Source of the DNA: an uncultured Muribaculaceae bacterium | Lineage (GTDB): Bacteria; Bacteroidota; Bacteroidia; Bacteroidales; Muribaculaceae | Reading direction: 5' to 3' | Assembly (NCBI GenBank): GCA_910587425.1 | Contig: CAJUKU010000007.1 | Coordinates: 62,001-126,000, forward strand | DNA: 64,000 nt | Part shown: positions 6,599 to 13,522 of the stretch, piece by piece | Position numbering within the stretch: the first letter of the stretch is position 1 | Layout: every line of letters begins with the position of its first letter | Notes under the pieces: model-generated | Told to the model about the DNA's origin: nothing | What the model saw: only the letters and a program-made list of their open reading frames with translations | Databases searched by the model: none | Translations under genes and position numbers: made by a program

Positions 6599-6810
6599 CG
6601 CGCCGTGAGCTTTTTGTTGGTGAGTCTGCGGTGGATAGCCGGTAGCCATCCGGTCAGGCAGTAGACGGTGTGGGTCACGGCGATTATCGCCAGTCCTGCC
6701 GCGATGCGCATTGGGGTGGTGCCGTCGGCAAGGAGGCATATCATGCCCGATACCATAAGGCTGATGTAGATGGCAAGTGCCATGTTCTGTGTCTCGTTCA
6801 GTCGGTTCAT
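6595..6810 (-). CDS. small two-helix membrane protein, 71 aa
   Basis: Two hydrophobic segments (about residues 10-28 and 34-52, ALAIYISLMVSGMICLLA and AAGLAIIAVTHTVYCLT) are joined by a short loop with charged ends. That is the size and shape of a phage holin or accessory membrane protein, but it lies in the early operon rather than beside a lysin, so the role is open. Confidence 0.55.
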   Translation of the reverse strand: MNRLNETQNMALAIYISLMVSGMICLLADGTTPMRIAAGLAIIAVTHTVYCLTGWLPAIHRRLTNKKLTAR

Positions 6811-6835
6811 GTGGTTGGGGTTTTATTGGGGTTGA

Positions 6836-7057
6836 TCAGAATGTGCGCCAGAAACGTTTGATCTCAGCGCCGTAGAACATCATGCGTCCGCTTTTCGAGA
6901 CCTTCCAGTCTATGCCTCCGAGGCGTCGACCGAGGCGGGCATATTTGCGGAGCGTTTCGTCGGAGATAGGCTTGGCGCCGCCGAGCACCCTGCACGTGGC
7001 AGCCACACCGCCCCTCCAGTTGTCGGGAATATCCGGGCATACGTTAGAGAGGTTCAT
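6836..7057 (-). CDS. small helix-turn-helix DNA-binding protein, 73 aa
   Basis: The pattern ISDETLRKYARLGRRLGGIDWKVSKSGRMMFY resembles the winged HTH of excisionase/MerR-like small phage proteins: a helix, a turn, a recognition helix, and a wing ending in an aromatic pair. It is the second gene of the early operon, where Cro- or Xis-like regulators usually sit. Regulator or excisionase are both possible. Confidence 0.55.
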   Translation of the reverse strand: MNLSNVCPDIPDNWRGGVAATCRVLGGAKPISDETLRKYARLGRRLGGIDWKVSKSGRMMFYGAEIKRFWRTF

Positions 7058-7065
7058 GGCGCAGA

Positions 7066-7260
7066 TCAGTTTAGACGTATTACTAATGTCGAGTCGTTCA
7101 CCTGCACGATCCGGAAAGTCTTGCCCGCGGCTGCGCTCGCCATAACCGCGGTCGAACGGTGCGGGTACATGCTGTGGGGCACCTCGACGATATCCTCAAC
7201 CTCCATAAATTTCAGCACCGCCTGGAGGCTTTCGGTGGGTAAAATCTTGCGTAGTGTCAT
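7066..7260 (-). CDS. first early gene, hypothetical 64 aa
   Basis: The first gene after the early promoter. The protein (MTLRKILPTESLQAVLKFMEVEDIVEVPHSMYPH) has a helix followed by beta-strand-like segments ending FRIVQVNDSTLVIRLN. Position suggests an early regulator or anti-repressor. No known family is recognised. Confidence 0.5.
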   Translation of the reverse strand: MTLRKILPTESLQAVLKFMEVEDIVEVPHSMYPHRSTAVMASAAAGKTFRIVQVNDSTLVIRLN

Positions 7261-7285
7261 AGTTTTCTATGCTTTGGGGTGTATA

Positions 7286-7316
7286 TTGCTTTTGACAGTC
7301 TTTTTGTTTAACTTTG
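7286..7316 (+). promoter_or_regulatory. repressor promoter facing the early promoter
   Basis: TTG (7286-7288), 20 bases, TAACTTTG (7309-7316) fit the Bacteroidetes promoter pattern for rightward transcription toward the repressor gene at 7420, giving a leader of about 100 bases. It faces the leftward early promoter, so the two transcripts would overlap. Confidence 0.5.
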
Positions 7317-7317
7317 C

Positions 7318-7333
7318 GTCAAATAGATTTGAC
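7318..7333. promoter_or_regulatory. operator palindrome 1
   Basis: A perfect inverted repeat, GTCAAAT-AG-ATTTGAC, lies between the two facing -7 boxes and would cover the start sites of both promoters. It is a candidate binding site for the repressor at 7420 or for the HTH protein at 6836. Confidence 0.55.
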
Positions 7334-7337
7334 ACTG

Positions 7338-7367
7338 CAAAGATACAGACAAAATCTGTATCATCAA
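7338..7367 (-). promoter_or_regulatory. early (lytic) promoter with operator palindrome 2
   Basis: Leftward TTG (7365-7367), 19 bases, TATCTTTG (7338-7345). A perfect inverted repeat GATACAGA-N5-TCTGTATC (7342-7362) fills the space between the two boxes and overlaps the -7 element, so a bound dimer would block RNA polymerase. Related ATCTGTAT half sites recur at about 7384-7391 and 7578-7585. Confidence 0.6.
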
Positions 7368-7419
7368 TAAACAATCAAGAAAATATCTGTATTTTAGTAA
7401 TCATTAACACCATCCTCGC

Positions 7420-8109
7420 ATGACAGCATCAGATAGAATTAATCAATTGCTTGAGTATTACAACCTAAACGCAAAGCAATTTTCTGAAAGAATAGGAGAT
7501 AAGCGTCCTCAACGCATTTATGACGTGCAAAAAGGGAAAGCACAATCGATATCCACCGCACTTTCCAATCAGATAATATCTGTATTTCCAGCGGTGAGCA
7601 AAGCGTGGCTTCTCACCGGCGAGGGTGAGATGCTGAAAAAAGATACTCCAGTGGATGATGTCGATAAGGAAGCCAAGGAAGCCAACACAGGCGTGCGGCG
7701 CGTGAACATGGTGCCGCTGCTGCCCGCGTCGGCGTTCGCAGGAAGCATCGAGGGGTTCGCGCCCGATTCCGTCGCGCTCGAGCAATGCGACAGGATAGTG
7801 ACACCCGTACCGGGTGCTGAAATGGCTATACCGATCACCGGCGACTCCATGGAACCCGACTACCCCGACGGATCCGTAGCTTACATACGCCGCATCAACG
7901 ACTCCTCATTCATTCCGTGGGGGCATACCGTGATTCTCGACACCGAGAACGGCGCCTTCATCAAGCGCATCTATCCCGATGAAGAAGATGCCGACTATGT
8001 GTGGGCTAAATCCATCAACCCCGACTATCCCCCGATGCACATCCCCCGCGAGTCGATCTACCGCATATTCCGCGTGCTCGCCACCGCCCGCATCTACACC
8101 ACCATGTGA
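7420..8109 (+). CDS. CI/LexA-like repressor with S24 peptidase domain
   Basis: The 229-residue protein has an N-terminal HTH (residues about 5-60, containing LNAKQFSERIGDKRPQRIYDVQKGK) and a C-terminal S24 signal-peptidase-like domain. The catalytic serine is in GDSMEPD (Ser143), the lysine in AFIKRI (Lys182), and an Ala-Gly pair at 107-108 is in place for self-cleavage. By analogy with lambda CI it should hold the early promoter off and be inactivated by RecA after DNA damage. It is divergent from the early operon, with two palindromes in between. Confidence 0.85.
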   Translation: MTASDRINQLLEYYNLNAKQFSERIGDKRPQRIYDVQKGKAQSISTALSNQIISVFPAVSKAWLLTGEGEMLKKDTPVDDVDKEAKEANTGVRRVNMVPLLPASAFAGSIEGFAPDSVALEQCDRIVTPVPGAEMAIPITGDSMEPDYPDGSVAYIRRINDSSFIPWGHTVILDTENGAFIKRIYPDEEDADYVWAKSINPDYPPMHIPRESIYRIFRVLATARIYTTM

Positions 8110-8119
8110 CCCCGCAGGA

Positions 8120-8293
8120 TCACCCGAAAGCCCCGCAACGCACCGCAATGTTCAGCGCGATGGCGGCTAAGCCGATCACTATGGCTGCAAGTGACACCCA
8201 CAGCGCACGCCGCTGCTGTCGCGCCTCTTTCCTGAATGCTTCCTCGATTCTGTCAGCGCGCCGGCGTAGATATTCATCAATGTCGTGTATCAT
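8120..8293 (-). CDS. 57-residue single-pass membrane protein
   Basis: The frame starts MIHDIDEYLRRRADRIEEAF, a charged amphipathic helix, and ends with one strong membrane helix (about residues 32-51, WVSLAAIVIGLAAIALNIAV). It is convergent with the repressor gene and divergent from the 119-residue membrane protein at 8391, with a perfect palindrome between the two starts. In a lysogen this is the position of lysogenic-conversion or superinfection genes, but that is inference. Confidence 0.5.
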   Translation of the reverse strand: MIHDIDEYLRRRADRIEEAFRKEARQQRRALWVSLAAIVIGLAAIALNIAVRCGAFG

Positions 8294-8312
8294 AATATAG
8301 GGAAGTGCTTAC

Positions 8313-8333
8313 TTTTACCTTCCGAAGGTAAAA
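8313..8333. promoter_or_regulatory. palindromic operator between two divergent membrane genes
   Basis: TTTTACCTTC, one central C, GAAGGTAAAA: a perfect ten-base inverted repeat in the 97-base gap between the divergent starts at 8293 and 8391. It is unlike the two repressor-region palindromes, so a different regulator would be expected. Confidence 0.5.
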
Positions 8334-8390
8334 TAAACGTTTAAGTAAGGTTTAAGAAAAAAGTTTATCGACGCAAATATAGCGAAATGT

Positions 8391-8750
8391 ATGGAAAGAA
8401 TGGATATCACCGAAGACTATTGTGACGCTATGCTCGCCGCCCTCGACGCTGTCGACCGCTGCGACGACATCCCCTCATCACCCCACCGCGAGCGCATCAT
8501 CAGCGAGCTTGTAGCCGCCCGGGTGCTACTGCGTACCAAGGACGGACTCTGCATCGACGGCGACACCGCCGCAGTGCGTTCGCTCTACTCATCGAGAATG
8601 TGGGTGGTGCGGCGTTTCGACGAGATCGACCGCTGGCAGATCAACAGTGCGCGCGCCACTGTGAGAAACACACGCATCTCCATAGCCGCGATCATCATAG
8701 CCGCAGCCGCGCTTGCGCTGTCGCTTCTCCAGGCTTTCGGGATCGTCTGA
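8391..8750 (+). CDS. C-tail-anchored membrane protein, 119 aa
   Basis: A soluble helical domain of about 90 residues (ITEDYCDAMLAALDAVDRCDD onward) ends in one hydrophobic tail (about residues 96-117, ISIAAIIIAAAALALSLLQAFG). No family is recognised. It is one of two divergent small membrane proteins next to the repressor, in the part of a prophage that is usually transcribed in the lysogen. Confidence 0.55.
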   Translation: MERMDITEDYCDAMLAALDAVDRCDDIPSSPHRERIISELVAARVLLRTKDGLCIDGDTAAVRSLYSSRMWVVRRFDEIDRWQINSARATVRNTRISIAAIIIAAAALALSLLQAFGIV

Positions 8751-8769
8751 CCCGCGCCATAGACAACAA

Positions 8770-8853
8770 AACGCTCCATAGCCCTACAGGATGAACTACG
8801 CACGATACGTAGCCTTTCGGTGCTATGGAGCGTTCCGGCACCGCAAAGGTGCC
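8770..8853. ncRNA. possible structured RNA or complex terminator
   Basis: AACGCTCCATAGC (8770-8782) and GCTATGGAGCGTT (8822-8834) form a perfect 13 bp stem that encloses a smaller CTACG/CGTAG hairpin. A separate GGCACC/GGTGCC hairpin (8837-8853) follows directly. There is no clear U-run. It begins 19 bases after the 119-residue gene and lies before the toxin-antitoxin-like pair. It could be a small RNA, an antisense element or a terminator. Confidence 0.4.
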
Positions 8854-8871
8854 TGGATTCCCTTATTATAA

Positions 8872-9279
8872 TCAGAATGCCGCAGCGGCGTAATCGTCCG
8901 CAAGAGCATGTATGCCATCCAATATGACCCGCTCCCTCTCTTTCGAGGGCTTCTTGAAGCCATTTATGTAATTCCGGAGCAGCGTGGCGTCAATGCCTAT
9001 CATCTTTGCGAACTCCGAGACCTTGATCTCCCGGTGCGTGAGGAAGAACCGCTGCAGCGCACTTGGCTCCGCATCCTCATGAGTGAAGCTGTCGAAGCTC
9101 ACATCCACATCGAGCTTACGCCAGTGGATACCGCGAAAACCGAATCTGTAGTCCATGCGCTCCCTCTCGGTGGCATTCTTAAGACCGGGGTACCAAAGCA
9201 ACGACTGGCGGTATTTCTTCCCGCTCTCGGTTTCTCCGTAGATGTAGTCGGCATCAAACCATATACGTGTAATCTTCAT
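8872..9279 (-). CDS. DUF2442 plus HTH protein (antitoxin-like)
   Basis: The N-terminal part (residues 1-75, ITRIWFDADYIYGETESGKKYRQSLLWYPGL) matches DUF2442. The C-terminal part (about 85-130, REIKVSEFAKMIGIDATLLRNYINGFKKPS) is a helix-turn-helix. DUF2442 proteins often pair with DUF4160 proteins in toxin-antitoxin-like modules, and the DUF4160 gene lies seven bases upstream here. The HTH would allow control of the shared promoter. Antitoxin function is inferred from pairing. Confidence 0.7.
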   Translation of the reverse strand: MKITRIWFDADYIYGETESGKKYRQSLLWYPGLKNATERERMDYRFGFRGIHWRKLDVDVSFDSFTHEDAEPSALQRFFLTHREIKVSEFAKMIGIDATLLRNYINGFKKPSKERERVILDGIHALADDYAAAAF

Positions 9280-9285
9280 ATCGCT

Positions 9286-9531
9286 TCACTGGTTAAAGTG
9301 TTCATTCCATTTGTCAAAAATATCCTGGCTGCGGTCTGCTATGGCTTTCCGGATTTTGCGTAGATCTCCGGCTTTTATGTTGTAACGTTCACGCTCCACG
9401 AATGTTCCCGCTTCCTCATCCCAATCAAAGGTGGCATATCCGTCAGAACCCTCTACATGTACATGCACAGGCTCATGTTCCTTGCTGTAGAAGAAAAAGC
9501 TGTAACCGTATAAATTGAATACTTCGGGCAT
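9286..9531 (-). CDS. DUF4160 protein (toxin-like)
   Basis: Start taken at the ATG giving MPEVFNLYGYSFFFYSKEHEP, the family's usual N-terminus. The open frame continues upstream, but that would run through the promoter. The HVHVEG segment and a charged helical end (KIRKAIADRSQDIFDKWNEHF) fit the short 81-residue family. It is paired with the DUF2442-HTH gene. Toxicity is not demonstrated for most members. Confidence 0.7.
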   Translation of the reverse strand: MPEVFNLYGYSFFFYSKEHEPVHVHVEGSDGYATFDWDEEAGTFVERERYNIKAGDLRKIRKAIADRSQDIFDKWNEHFNQ

Positions 9532-9551
9532 TGCTGTTGTTTTTACACCTG

Positions 9552-9583
9552 CAAATGTAGGTATTATTTTCGATACCTGCAAA
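9552..9583 (-). promoter_or_regulatory. promoter and repeats of the DUF4160/DUF2442 pair
   Basis: TTTG (9580-9583), 20 bases, TACATTTG (9552-9559). The motif TTTGCAGGT occurs twice in the same orientation, once at each promoter box, and GGTAT/ATACC forms an inverted repeat between them. This is a layout expected for autoregulation by the HTH partner. Confidence 0.55.
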
Positions 9584-9651
9584 TATCTGCCGCCGAAATC
9601 GACTGCTCGCCTTGAATACTCCCGATAGGGGGTCGCGACTTCCGTTTCAGC

Positions 9652-9720
9652 ATGTTTCACCATTGTTTCACCATAAATCATATAAATTGCGTAACTCTCC
9701 ATGTAATAAGCGTATTACAT
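9652..9720. repeat. arm-like direct repeats and palindrome next to att site
   Basis: Two tandem copies of TGTTTCACC (9653-9672), then TTGCGTAACT (9687-9696), then a perfect palindrome ATGTAATA-AGCG-TATTACAT (9701-9720) that abuts the tRNA fragment. A second set, two TGTTTCACC copies (9907-9926) and TGCGTAACT (9949-9957), lies beyond it. Such clusters resemble integrase arm-binding and core sites. Confidence 0.45.
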
Positions 9721-9729
9721 AGGCACTGT

Positions 9730-9778
9730 TTCAGCTTCCCAAGCTGAGGGTCGCGGGTTCGAGCCCCGTTTTCCGCTC
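9730..9778 (+). other. 3' part of tRNA-Gly(CCC), probable attachment site
   Basis: The sequence from the anticodon stem TCAGC-TTCCCAA-GCTGA through the T arm (GCGGG, TTCGAGC, CCCGT) to the acceptor strand TTTCCGC is that of a tRNA-Gly with CCC anticodon. The 5' half is missing and is replaced by a palindrome. This is the footprint left by site-specific integration into a tRNA gene, and it marks the right border of the element. The intact copy should be at the far left end, outside the window. Confidence 0.65.
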
Positions 9779-9785
9779 TTGAAGC

Positions 9786-9833
9786 AAATCGCTTAGAACG
9801 AGTGCGATACAGCGCTTATCCTGAGCGATTTTT
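9786..9833 (+). terminator. terminator after the tRNA-Gly fragment
   Basis: AAATCGCTTAG (9786-9796) pairs with CTGAGCGATTT (9821-9831) with one G-T pair and is followed by T residues. It is probably the original terminator of the host tRNA-Gly gene. From 9834 to about 10000 I see only the second TGTTTCACC repeat set and no gene. Confidence 0.55.
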
Positions 9834-10059
9834 GTATTTGTTAGGCTTTTTATTATTAGCAGAATCATGATCAAATGCGCCGCAAACACACCTGCTTTTA
9901 CCAAGATGTTTCACCTATGTTTCACCGAATCATTCTGTAGACTTGTTGTGCGTAACTGTTAAAAGCAATAGCATCCCGGGTTCGGGTGCAAAAAGTGGGG
10001 GAGTGATGCTGAATTGTCGGTAGGATTCGCTATCTTTGCTATTCAATCAAATCAACGCG

Positions 10060-12357
10060 ATGAAATCCTACGACTTCCCTGAAATTGACTATCAGATAGC
10101 AGCCGAACCTGATGAAGCCGCACAGATAAACCGTGAACTGAATCTTGCGCGGTGTATCGTTGAGCAGACGTGTGCCAATCTGTTTCTTACAGGCAAAGCA
10201 GGTACCGGTAAGACAACATTTCTGAGAAATCTGCAACAGACTTCAAGAAAGCGCATGGTTGTGCTCGCACCGACGGGTGTTGCGGCGATAAATGCCAAAG
10301 GGATGACCATCCACTCGTTTTTTCAGCTACCGTTGGCGCCATTTGTTCCCGGACGTGGTTTCGTTGGCGATGAAAAGCGTGAATACAGGTTTTCAAAACA
10401 GAAGCGCCGCCTTATAGGGAGCCTCGACCTTCTGGTTATCGATGAGGTGAGCATGGTGCGCCCCGATATGCTTGATGCAGTCGACAGTGTGTTGCGGCGG
10501 TATCGTAACCCGTCCCGACCTTTCGGGGGAGTACAGTTACTGTTGATAGGCGATCTGCGGCAACTCGCTCCGGTAGTCACGCACCGCGATGAGGAGTTTG
10601 TCAGACCATATTACAAATCGCCATATTTTTTTGAAAGTACAGCGCTGAAAAGCGCCGGATTCCTTACCGTGGAACTGCTGACGATATACCGTCAGAGTGA
10701 TACTCGTTTCATATCATTGCTGAATGCGGTGCGCGATGGTCGCGCCGATTATTCGACTCTCCAGGCACTCAATTCCCGGTGCACCGGAACTGACGCCGGT
10801 CCGGAGTGGGAGAATGCCATACGTCTGACTACCCATAATGCTATCGCCGACCGCATAAATCAGAGCCGTATGAGTGCTTTGCAAACCTCACCGGTTACGT
10901 ATCGTGCGGAGATCAAAGGCAAATTCCCCGAATCGGCTTATCCGGCTGATGAGTTTCTCACTCTCAAGCCGGGTGCGCGTGTCATGTTCACGCGTAATGA
11001 CAACAGCACCGAGCGTGCATTCTTCAACGGACTTCTGGGAACGGTCATCGCCCTCGGAGGTAATTCTGTCACCGTACGTCCGGATGACGGAGGAGCTGAT
11101 ATCGTCGCAGTACCGATGGAATGGGAGAATGCAAGATATGAGCTGAACGAGACGACAAAGGAGATTCAGCAGGTCATAGACGGAACATTCTCCCAGATAC
11201 CTCTCCGTCAGGCATGGGCTATAACGATCCATAAGAGTCAGGGACTGACGTTTGACCGCGCAATCATAGACGCTTCGCGCGCATTCGCGCCCGGTCAGCT
11301 TTACGTGGCGTTGAGCCGTTGCCGCACATTGGAAGGCATGCTGCTCGACTCGCCCCTCCCGGCATCCGCTGTGATAATCGACAAGGATGTGGATGAGTTC
11401 ATAAATGATGAGCGCAACCGTACGCCTGATGCAAATACCGTCGATACTTTGCGCGACGAATACTACCGCTCGGCACTTGCCGACCTGTTTGATTTCAGTG
11501 GCACACGAATGCGTTTCCTTGAGTTTTCACGTGTCGTGCAAGATTACGTAGCGCCAATATATCCGCACCTTTATGCAGAGTTTTCGGAGGCGGAAAAAGC
11601 GCTTGCCGACGAAATCGAGGCTGTCGGCAACCGTTTTATCACACTGTATGCCAACAGTGCTTTACGTGCCGATACCGCAGAATCAAACGAAGCTCTCACG
11701 CTAAAGATAAAAAACGGATGCCGGTATTTTGCCGAACGACTCAAGAAGCTGACAGATCTTGCACGCGACACCCCATTAAATGCAGTAGATAACAAAGCAT
11801 ACCGTACGCGGTTGCTCAATTCAGCCGAAGCGTTCATGTTTGATGCTGTTGTCAAGCTTAAAGTACTCGATCACCTCTCCGGCATAGATTTCACGCCGGG
11901 AGAGATGCTCAATGCCAAGACACGCGCCGCACTCGAATTTGACGGAATCACAGTGAGCGACGATGCGACGACGAAAGCATCCAAAAAGCGCAAAGGCGTT
12001 ATGTCGCGTCCTATAGCCGAAAAGGCTGAAGGAAAGAAAGAAGCGAAGGCTAAGACACCGAAAGGCTACTCCGCACGCGAATCACTGAAGCTCTTCCGCA
12101 GCGGTATGACGGTTGAGCGGATCGCGAAAGAGCGGCAATTGTCGTCGAGCACTATCGCCGGACATCTCGCGCAGTTCGTCAATACCGGCGAACTCACTCC
12201 GCAACAACTCTTCGGTGAAGAACTCCAGGGATTTCTCGACCGACTGCTGCAGAAGCATCCTGATTTAAGCATCACGCAGTTGCGGGAGTATGCCGGCGAC
12301 CGGATGCAACCGTGGCAGATCTCCGCATTCTACCATATTGTCAAAGGTTCGCATTAG
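10060..12357 (+). CDS. PIF1-like SF1 helicase with C-terminal HTH
   Basis: Start set at ATG 10060. Upstream codons overlap a TATCTTTG promoter box (10031-10038). Walker A is GKAGTGKTT (residues 45-53), Walker B is LVIDEVSM, and motif III is GDLRQLAPV. A UvrD_C_2-like motif AITIHKSQGLTFD follows further on. The C-terminal 100 residues hold an HTH of the HTH_40/YpbB type (SGMTVERIAKERQLSSSTIAGHL). The long PIF1 form with this tail is common in Bacteroidetes and is expected to act on forked or G4 DNA. It is the first host gene right of the element. Confidence 0.85.
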   Translation: MKSYDFPEIDYQIAAEPDEAAQINRELNLARCIVEQTCANLFLTGKAGTGKTTFLRNLQQTSRKRMVVLAPTGVAAINAKGMTIHSFFQLPLAPFVPGRGFVGDEKREYRFSKQKRRLIGSLDLLVIDEVSMVRPDMLDAVDSVLRRYRNPSRPFGGVQLLLIGDLRQLAPVVTHRDEEFVRPYYKSPYFFESTALKSAGFLTVELLTIYRQSDTRFISLLNAVRDGRADYSTLQALNSRCTGTDAGPEWENAIRLTTHNAIADRINQSRMSALQTSPVTYRAEIKGKFPESAYPADEFLTLKPGARVMFTRNDNSTERAFFNGLLGTVIALGGNSVTVRPDDGGADIVAVPMEWENARYELNETTKEIQQVIDGTFSQIPLRQAWAITIHKSQGLTFDRAIIDASRAFAPGQLYVALSRCRTLEGMLLDSPLPASAVIIDKDVDEFINDERNRTPDANTVDTLRDEYYRSALADLFDFSGTRMRFLEFSRVVQDYVAPIYPHLYAEFSEAEKALADEIEAVGNRFITLYANSALRADTAESNEALTLKIKNGCRYFAERLKKLTDLARDTPLNAVDNKAYRTRLLNSAEAFMFDAVVKLKVLDHLSGIDFTPGEMLNAKTRAALEFDGITVSDDATTKASKKRKGVMSRPIAEKAEGKKEAKAKTPKGYSARESLKLFRSGMTVERIAKERQLSSSTIAGHLAQFVNTGELTPQQLFGEELQGFLDRLLQKHPDLSITQLREYAGDRMQPWQISAFYHIVKGSH

Positions 12358-12382
12358 TCACCTCACAGCTCGTTACGGAAGT

Positions 12383-12832
12383 CTATATCCGTTTCGACAG
12401 GTATATCATGTCGCGCAGCGTCACTCCCTCCTCAATGATAGGATGGTCGTAATTGTCTGTAAAAAAGTTAGGTATTATATGAGATACCTTGTAGCCGCAT
12501 GATTTATAGAAGCGCAGCGTCGAGGGGGTCTCACCGGTGCCTAAACGGATATCATGTCCCGGATACTGTGATTCGGCATGCGTCAGCATAGTGCGCCCTA
12601 TACCGCGGCGCCTGAAAGCTGAGTCAACAGCGAGATTCTTGACCTCGATCCATCCATCAGCCTCTTCTGTGACAACAGTAACAGCGACCGTAGCATCTCC
12701 GATCATTCCGACGAACAGACGACCGCGCTCAAGATACCGTTCTATCATGACCTCCGATTCGTCACCGATAAGCAGGAGTGGCATATAGCGTCTCTTATCG
12801 CCCTTTATTTCCTCTATCCTTAGCAATTCCAT
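12383..12832 (-). CDS. GNAT-family N-acetyltransferase
   Basis: A single GNAT domain of 149 residues. The acetyl-CoA binding motif A is visible as VDSAFRRRGIGRTML (residues about 87-101), followed by the FYKSCGYK strand typical of the family. The substrate cannot be told. A TAACTTTG box (12840-12847, leftward) ends only seven bases before the ATG, so the mRNA may be almost leaderless. It is divergent from the sugar acetyltransferase gene. Confidence 0.8.
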   Translation of the reverse strand: MELLRIEEIKGDKRRYMPLLLIGDESEVMIERYLERGRLFVGMIGDATVAVTVVTEEADGWIEVKNLAVDSAFRRRGIGRTMLTHAESQYPGHDIRLGTGETPSTLRFYKSCGYKVSHIIPNFFTDNYDHPIIEEGVTLRDMIYLSKRI

Positions 12833-12915
12833 TTTTATGCAAAGTTAGCATTAATCGGCGATAAGCGTTATCTTTGCGGTTGCAGTTTTATAACGGTACA
12901 TATCTACTGATTCGT

Positions 12916-13488
12916 ATGAAAGAGTTTGAGAATGAATGGGCGAAAATGCTTGGAGGAGAAATTTATGATGCGGTTCATCCGGAGTTTCTGCGTCGGCTTA
13001 TGTCCACGCGCAGGAAAATATGGCAATTCAACAATCTTGATCCGGAAGAAATCGATGTGTTGAAGTCGCATTTCCGTGCGATTGTCGCGCGATGTGGCGA
13101 GACATCTCATGTCAACCAGCCATTCCGGTGTGATTATGGATGCAACATCTCAATCGGTAATAATTTCTTCGCCAATTTCAACCTCACGATTCTCGACGAG
13201 GCGATGGTGACAATCGGCGACAATGTTTTCATCGATCCGAACGTGAGCATCTATACTGCATGTCATCCCATAGAGCCTCAACCGCGCAACACGGGTGTTG
13301 AATGGGCTGAACCTGTGACCATTGGCAGCAATGTATGGATTGGCGGTAGCGTAACGATTCTTCCAGGAGTCACTATCGGCGACAACTCTGTCGTCGGTGC
13401 CGGGAGTGTTGTCACCAAAGATGTCGAGCCGTATACTGTAGTGGCGGGTAATCCCGCGAGAATAATAAAGAGAATCGCGATAGAATGA
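12916..13488 (+). CDS. maltose/galactoside-type O-acetyltransferase
   Basis: Start set at the ATG giving MKEFENEWAKMLGGEIYDA, since the -7 box TATCTTTG lies at 12869-12876. The N-terminal maltose-acetyltransferase cap (residues 1-55) precedes a left-handed beta helix with hexapeptide repeats (ISIGNNFFAN, VTIGDNVFID, VTIGSNVWIGG, VTIGDNSVVGAGSVV). The catalytic histidine is in TACHP. The size of 190 residues fits Maa/LacA. It acetylates sugars from acetyl-CoA in the cytoplasm, but the natural acceptor is uncertain. Confidence 0.85.
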   Translation: MKEFENEWAKMLGGEIYDAVHPEFLRRLMSTRRKIWQFNNLDPEEIDVLKSHFRAIVARCGETSHVNQPFRCDYGCNISIGNNFFANFNLTILDEAMVTIGDNVFIDPNVSIYTACHPIEPQPRNTGVEWAEPVTIGSNVWIGGSVTILPGVTIGDNSVVGAGSVVTKDVEPYTVVAGNPARIIKRIAIE

Positions 13489-13522
13489 TGACCGCACATG
13501 GAGACAAACAGGAGTAGGATGC

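Noticed and set aside
9708..9778. Intact tRNA-Gly gene
   Set aside because: The 5' acceptor strand and D arm are absent. The sequence before the anticodon stem is a palindrome, so only a fragment remains.
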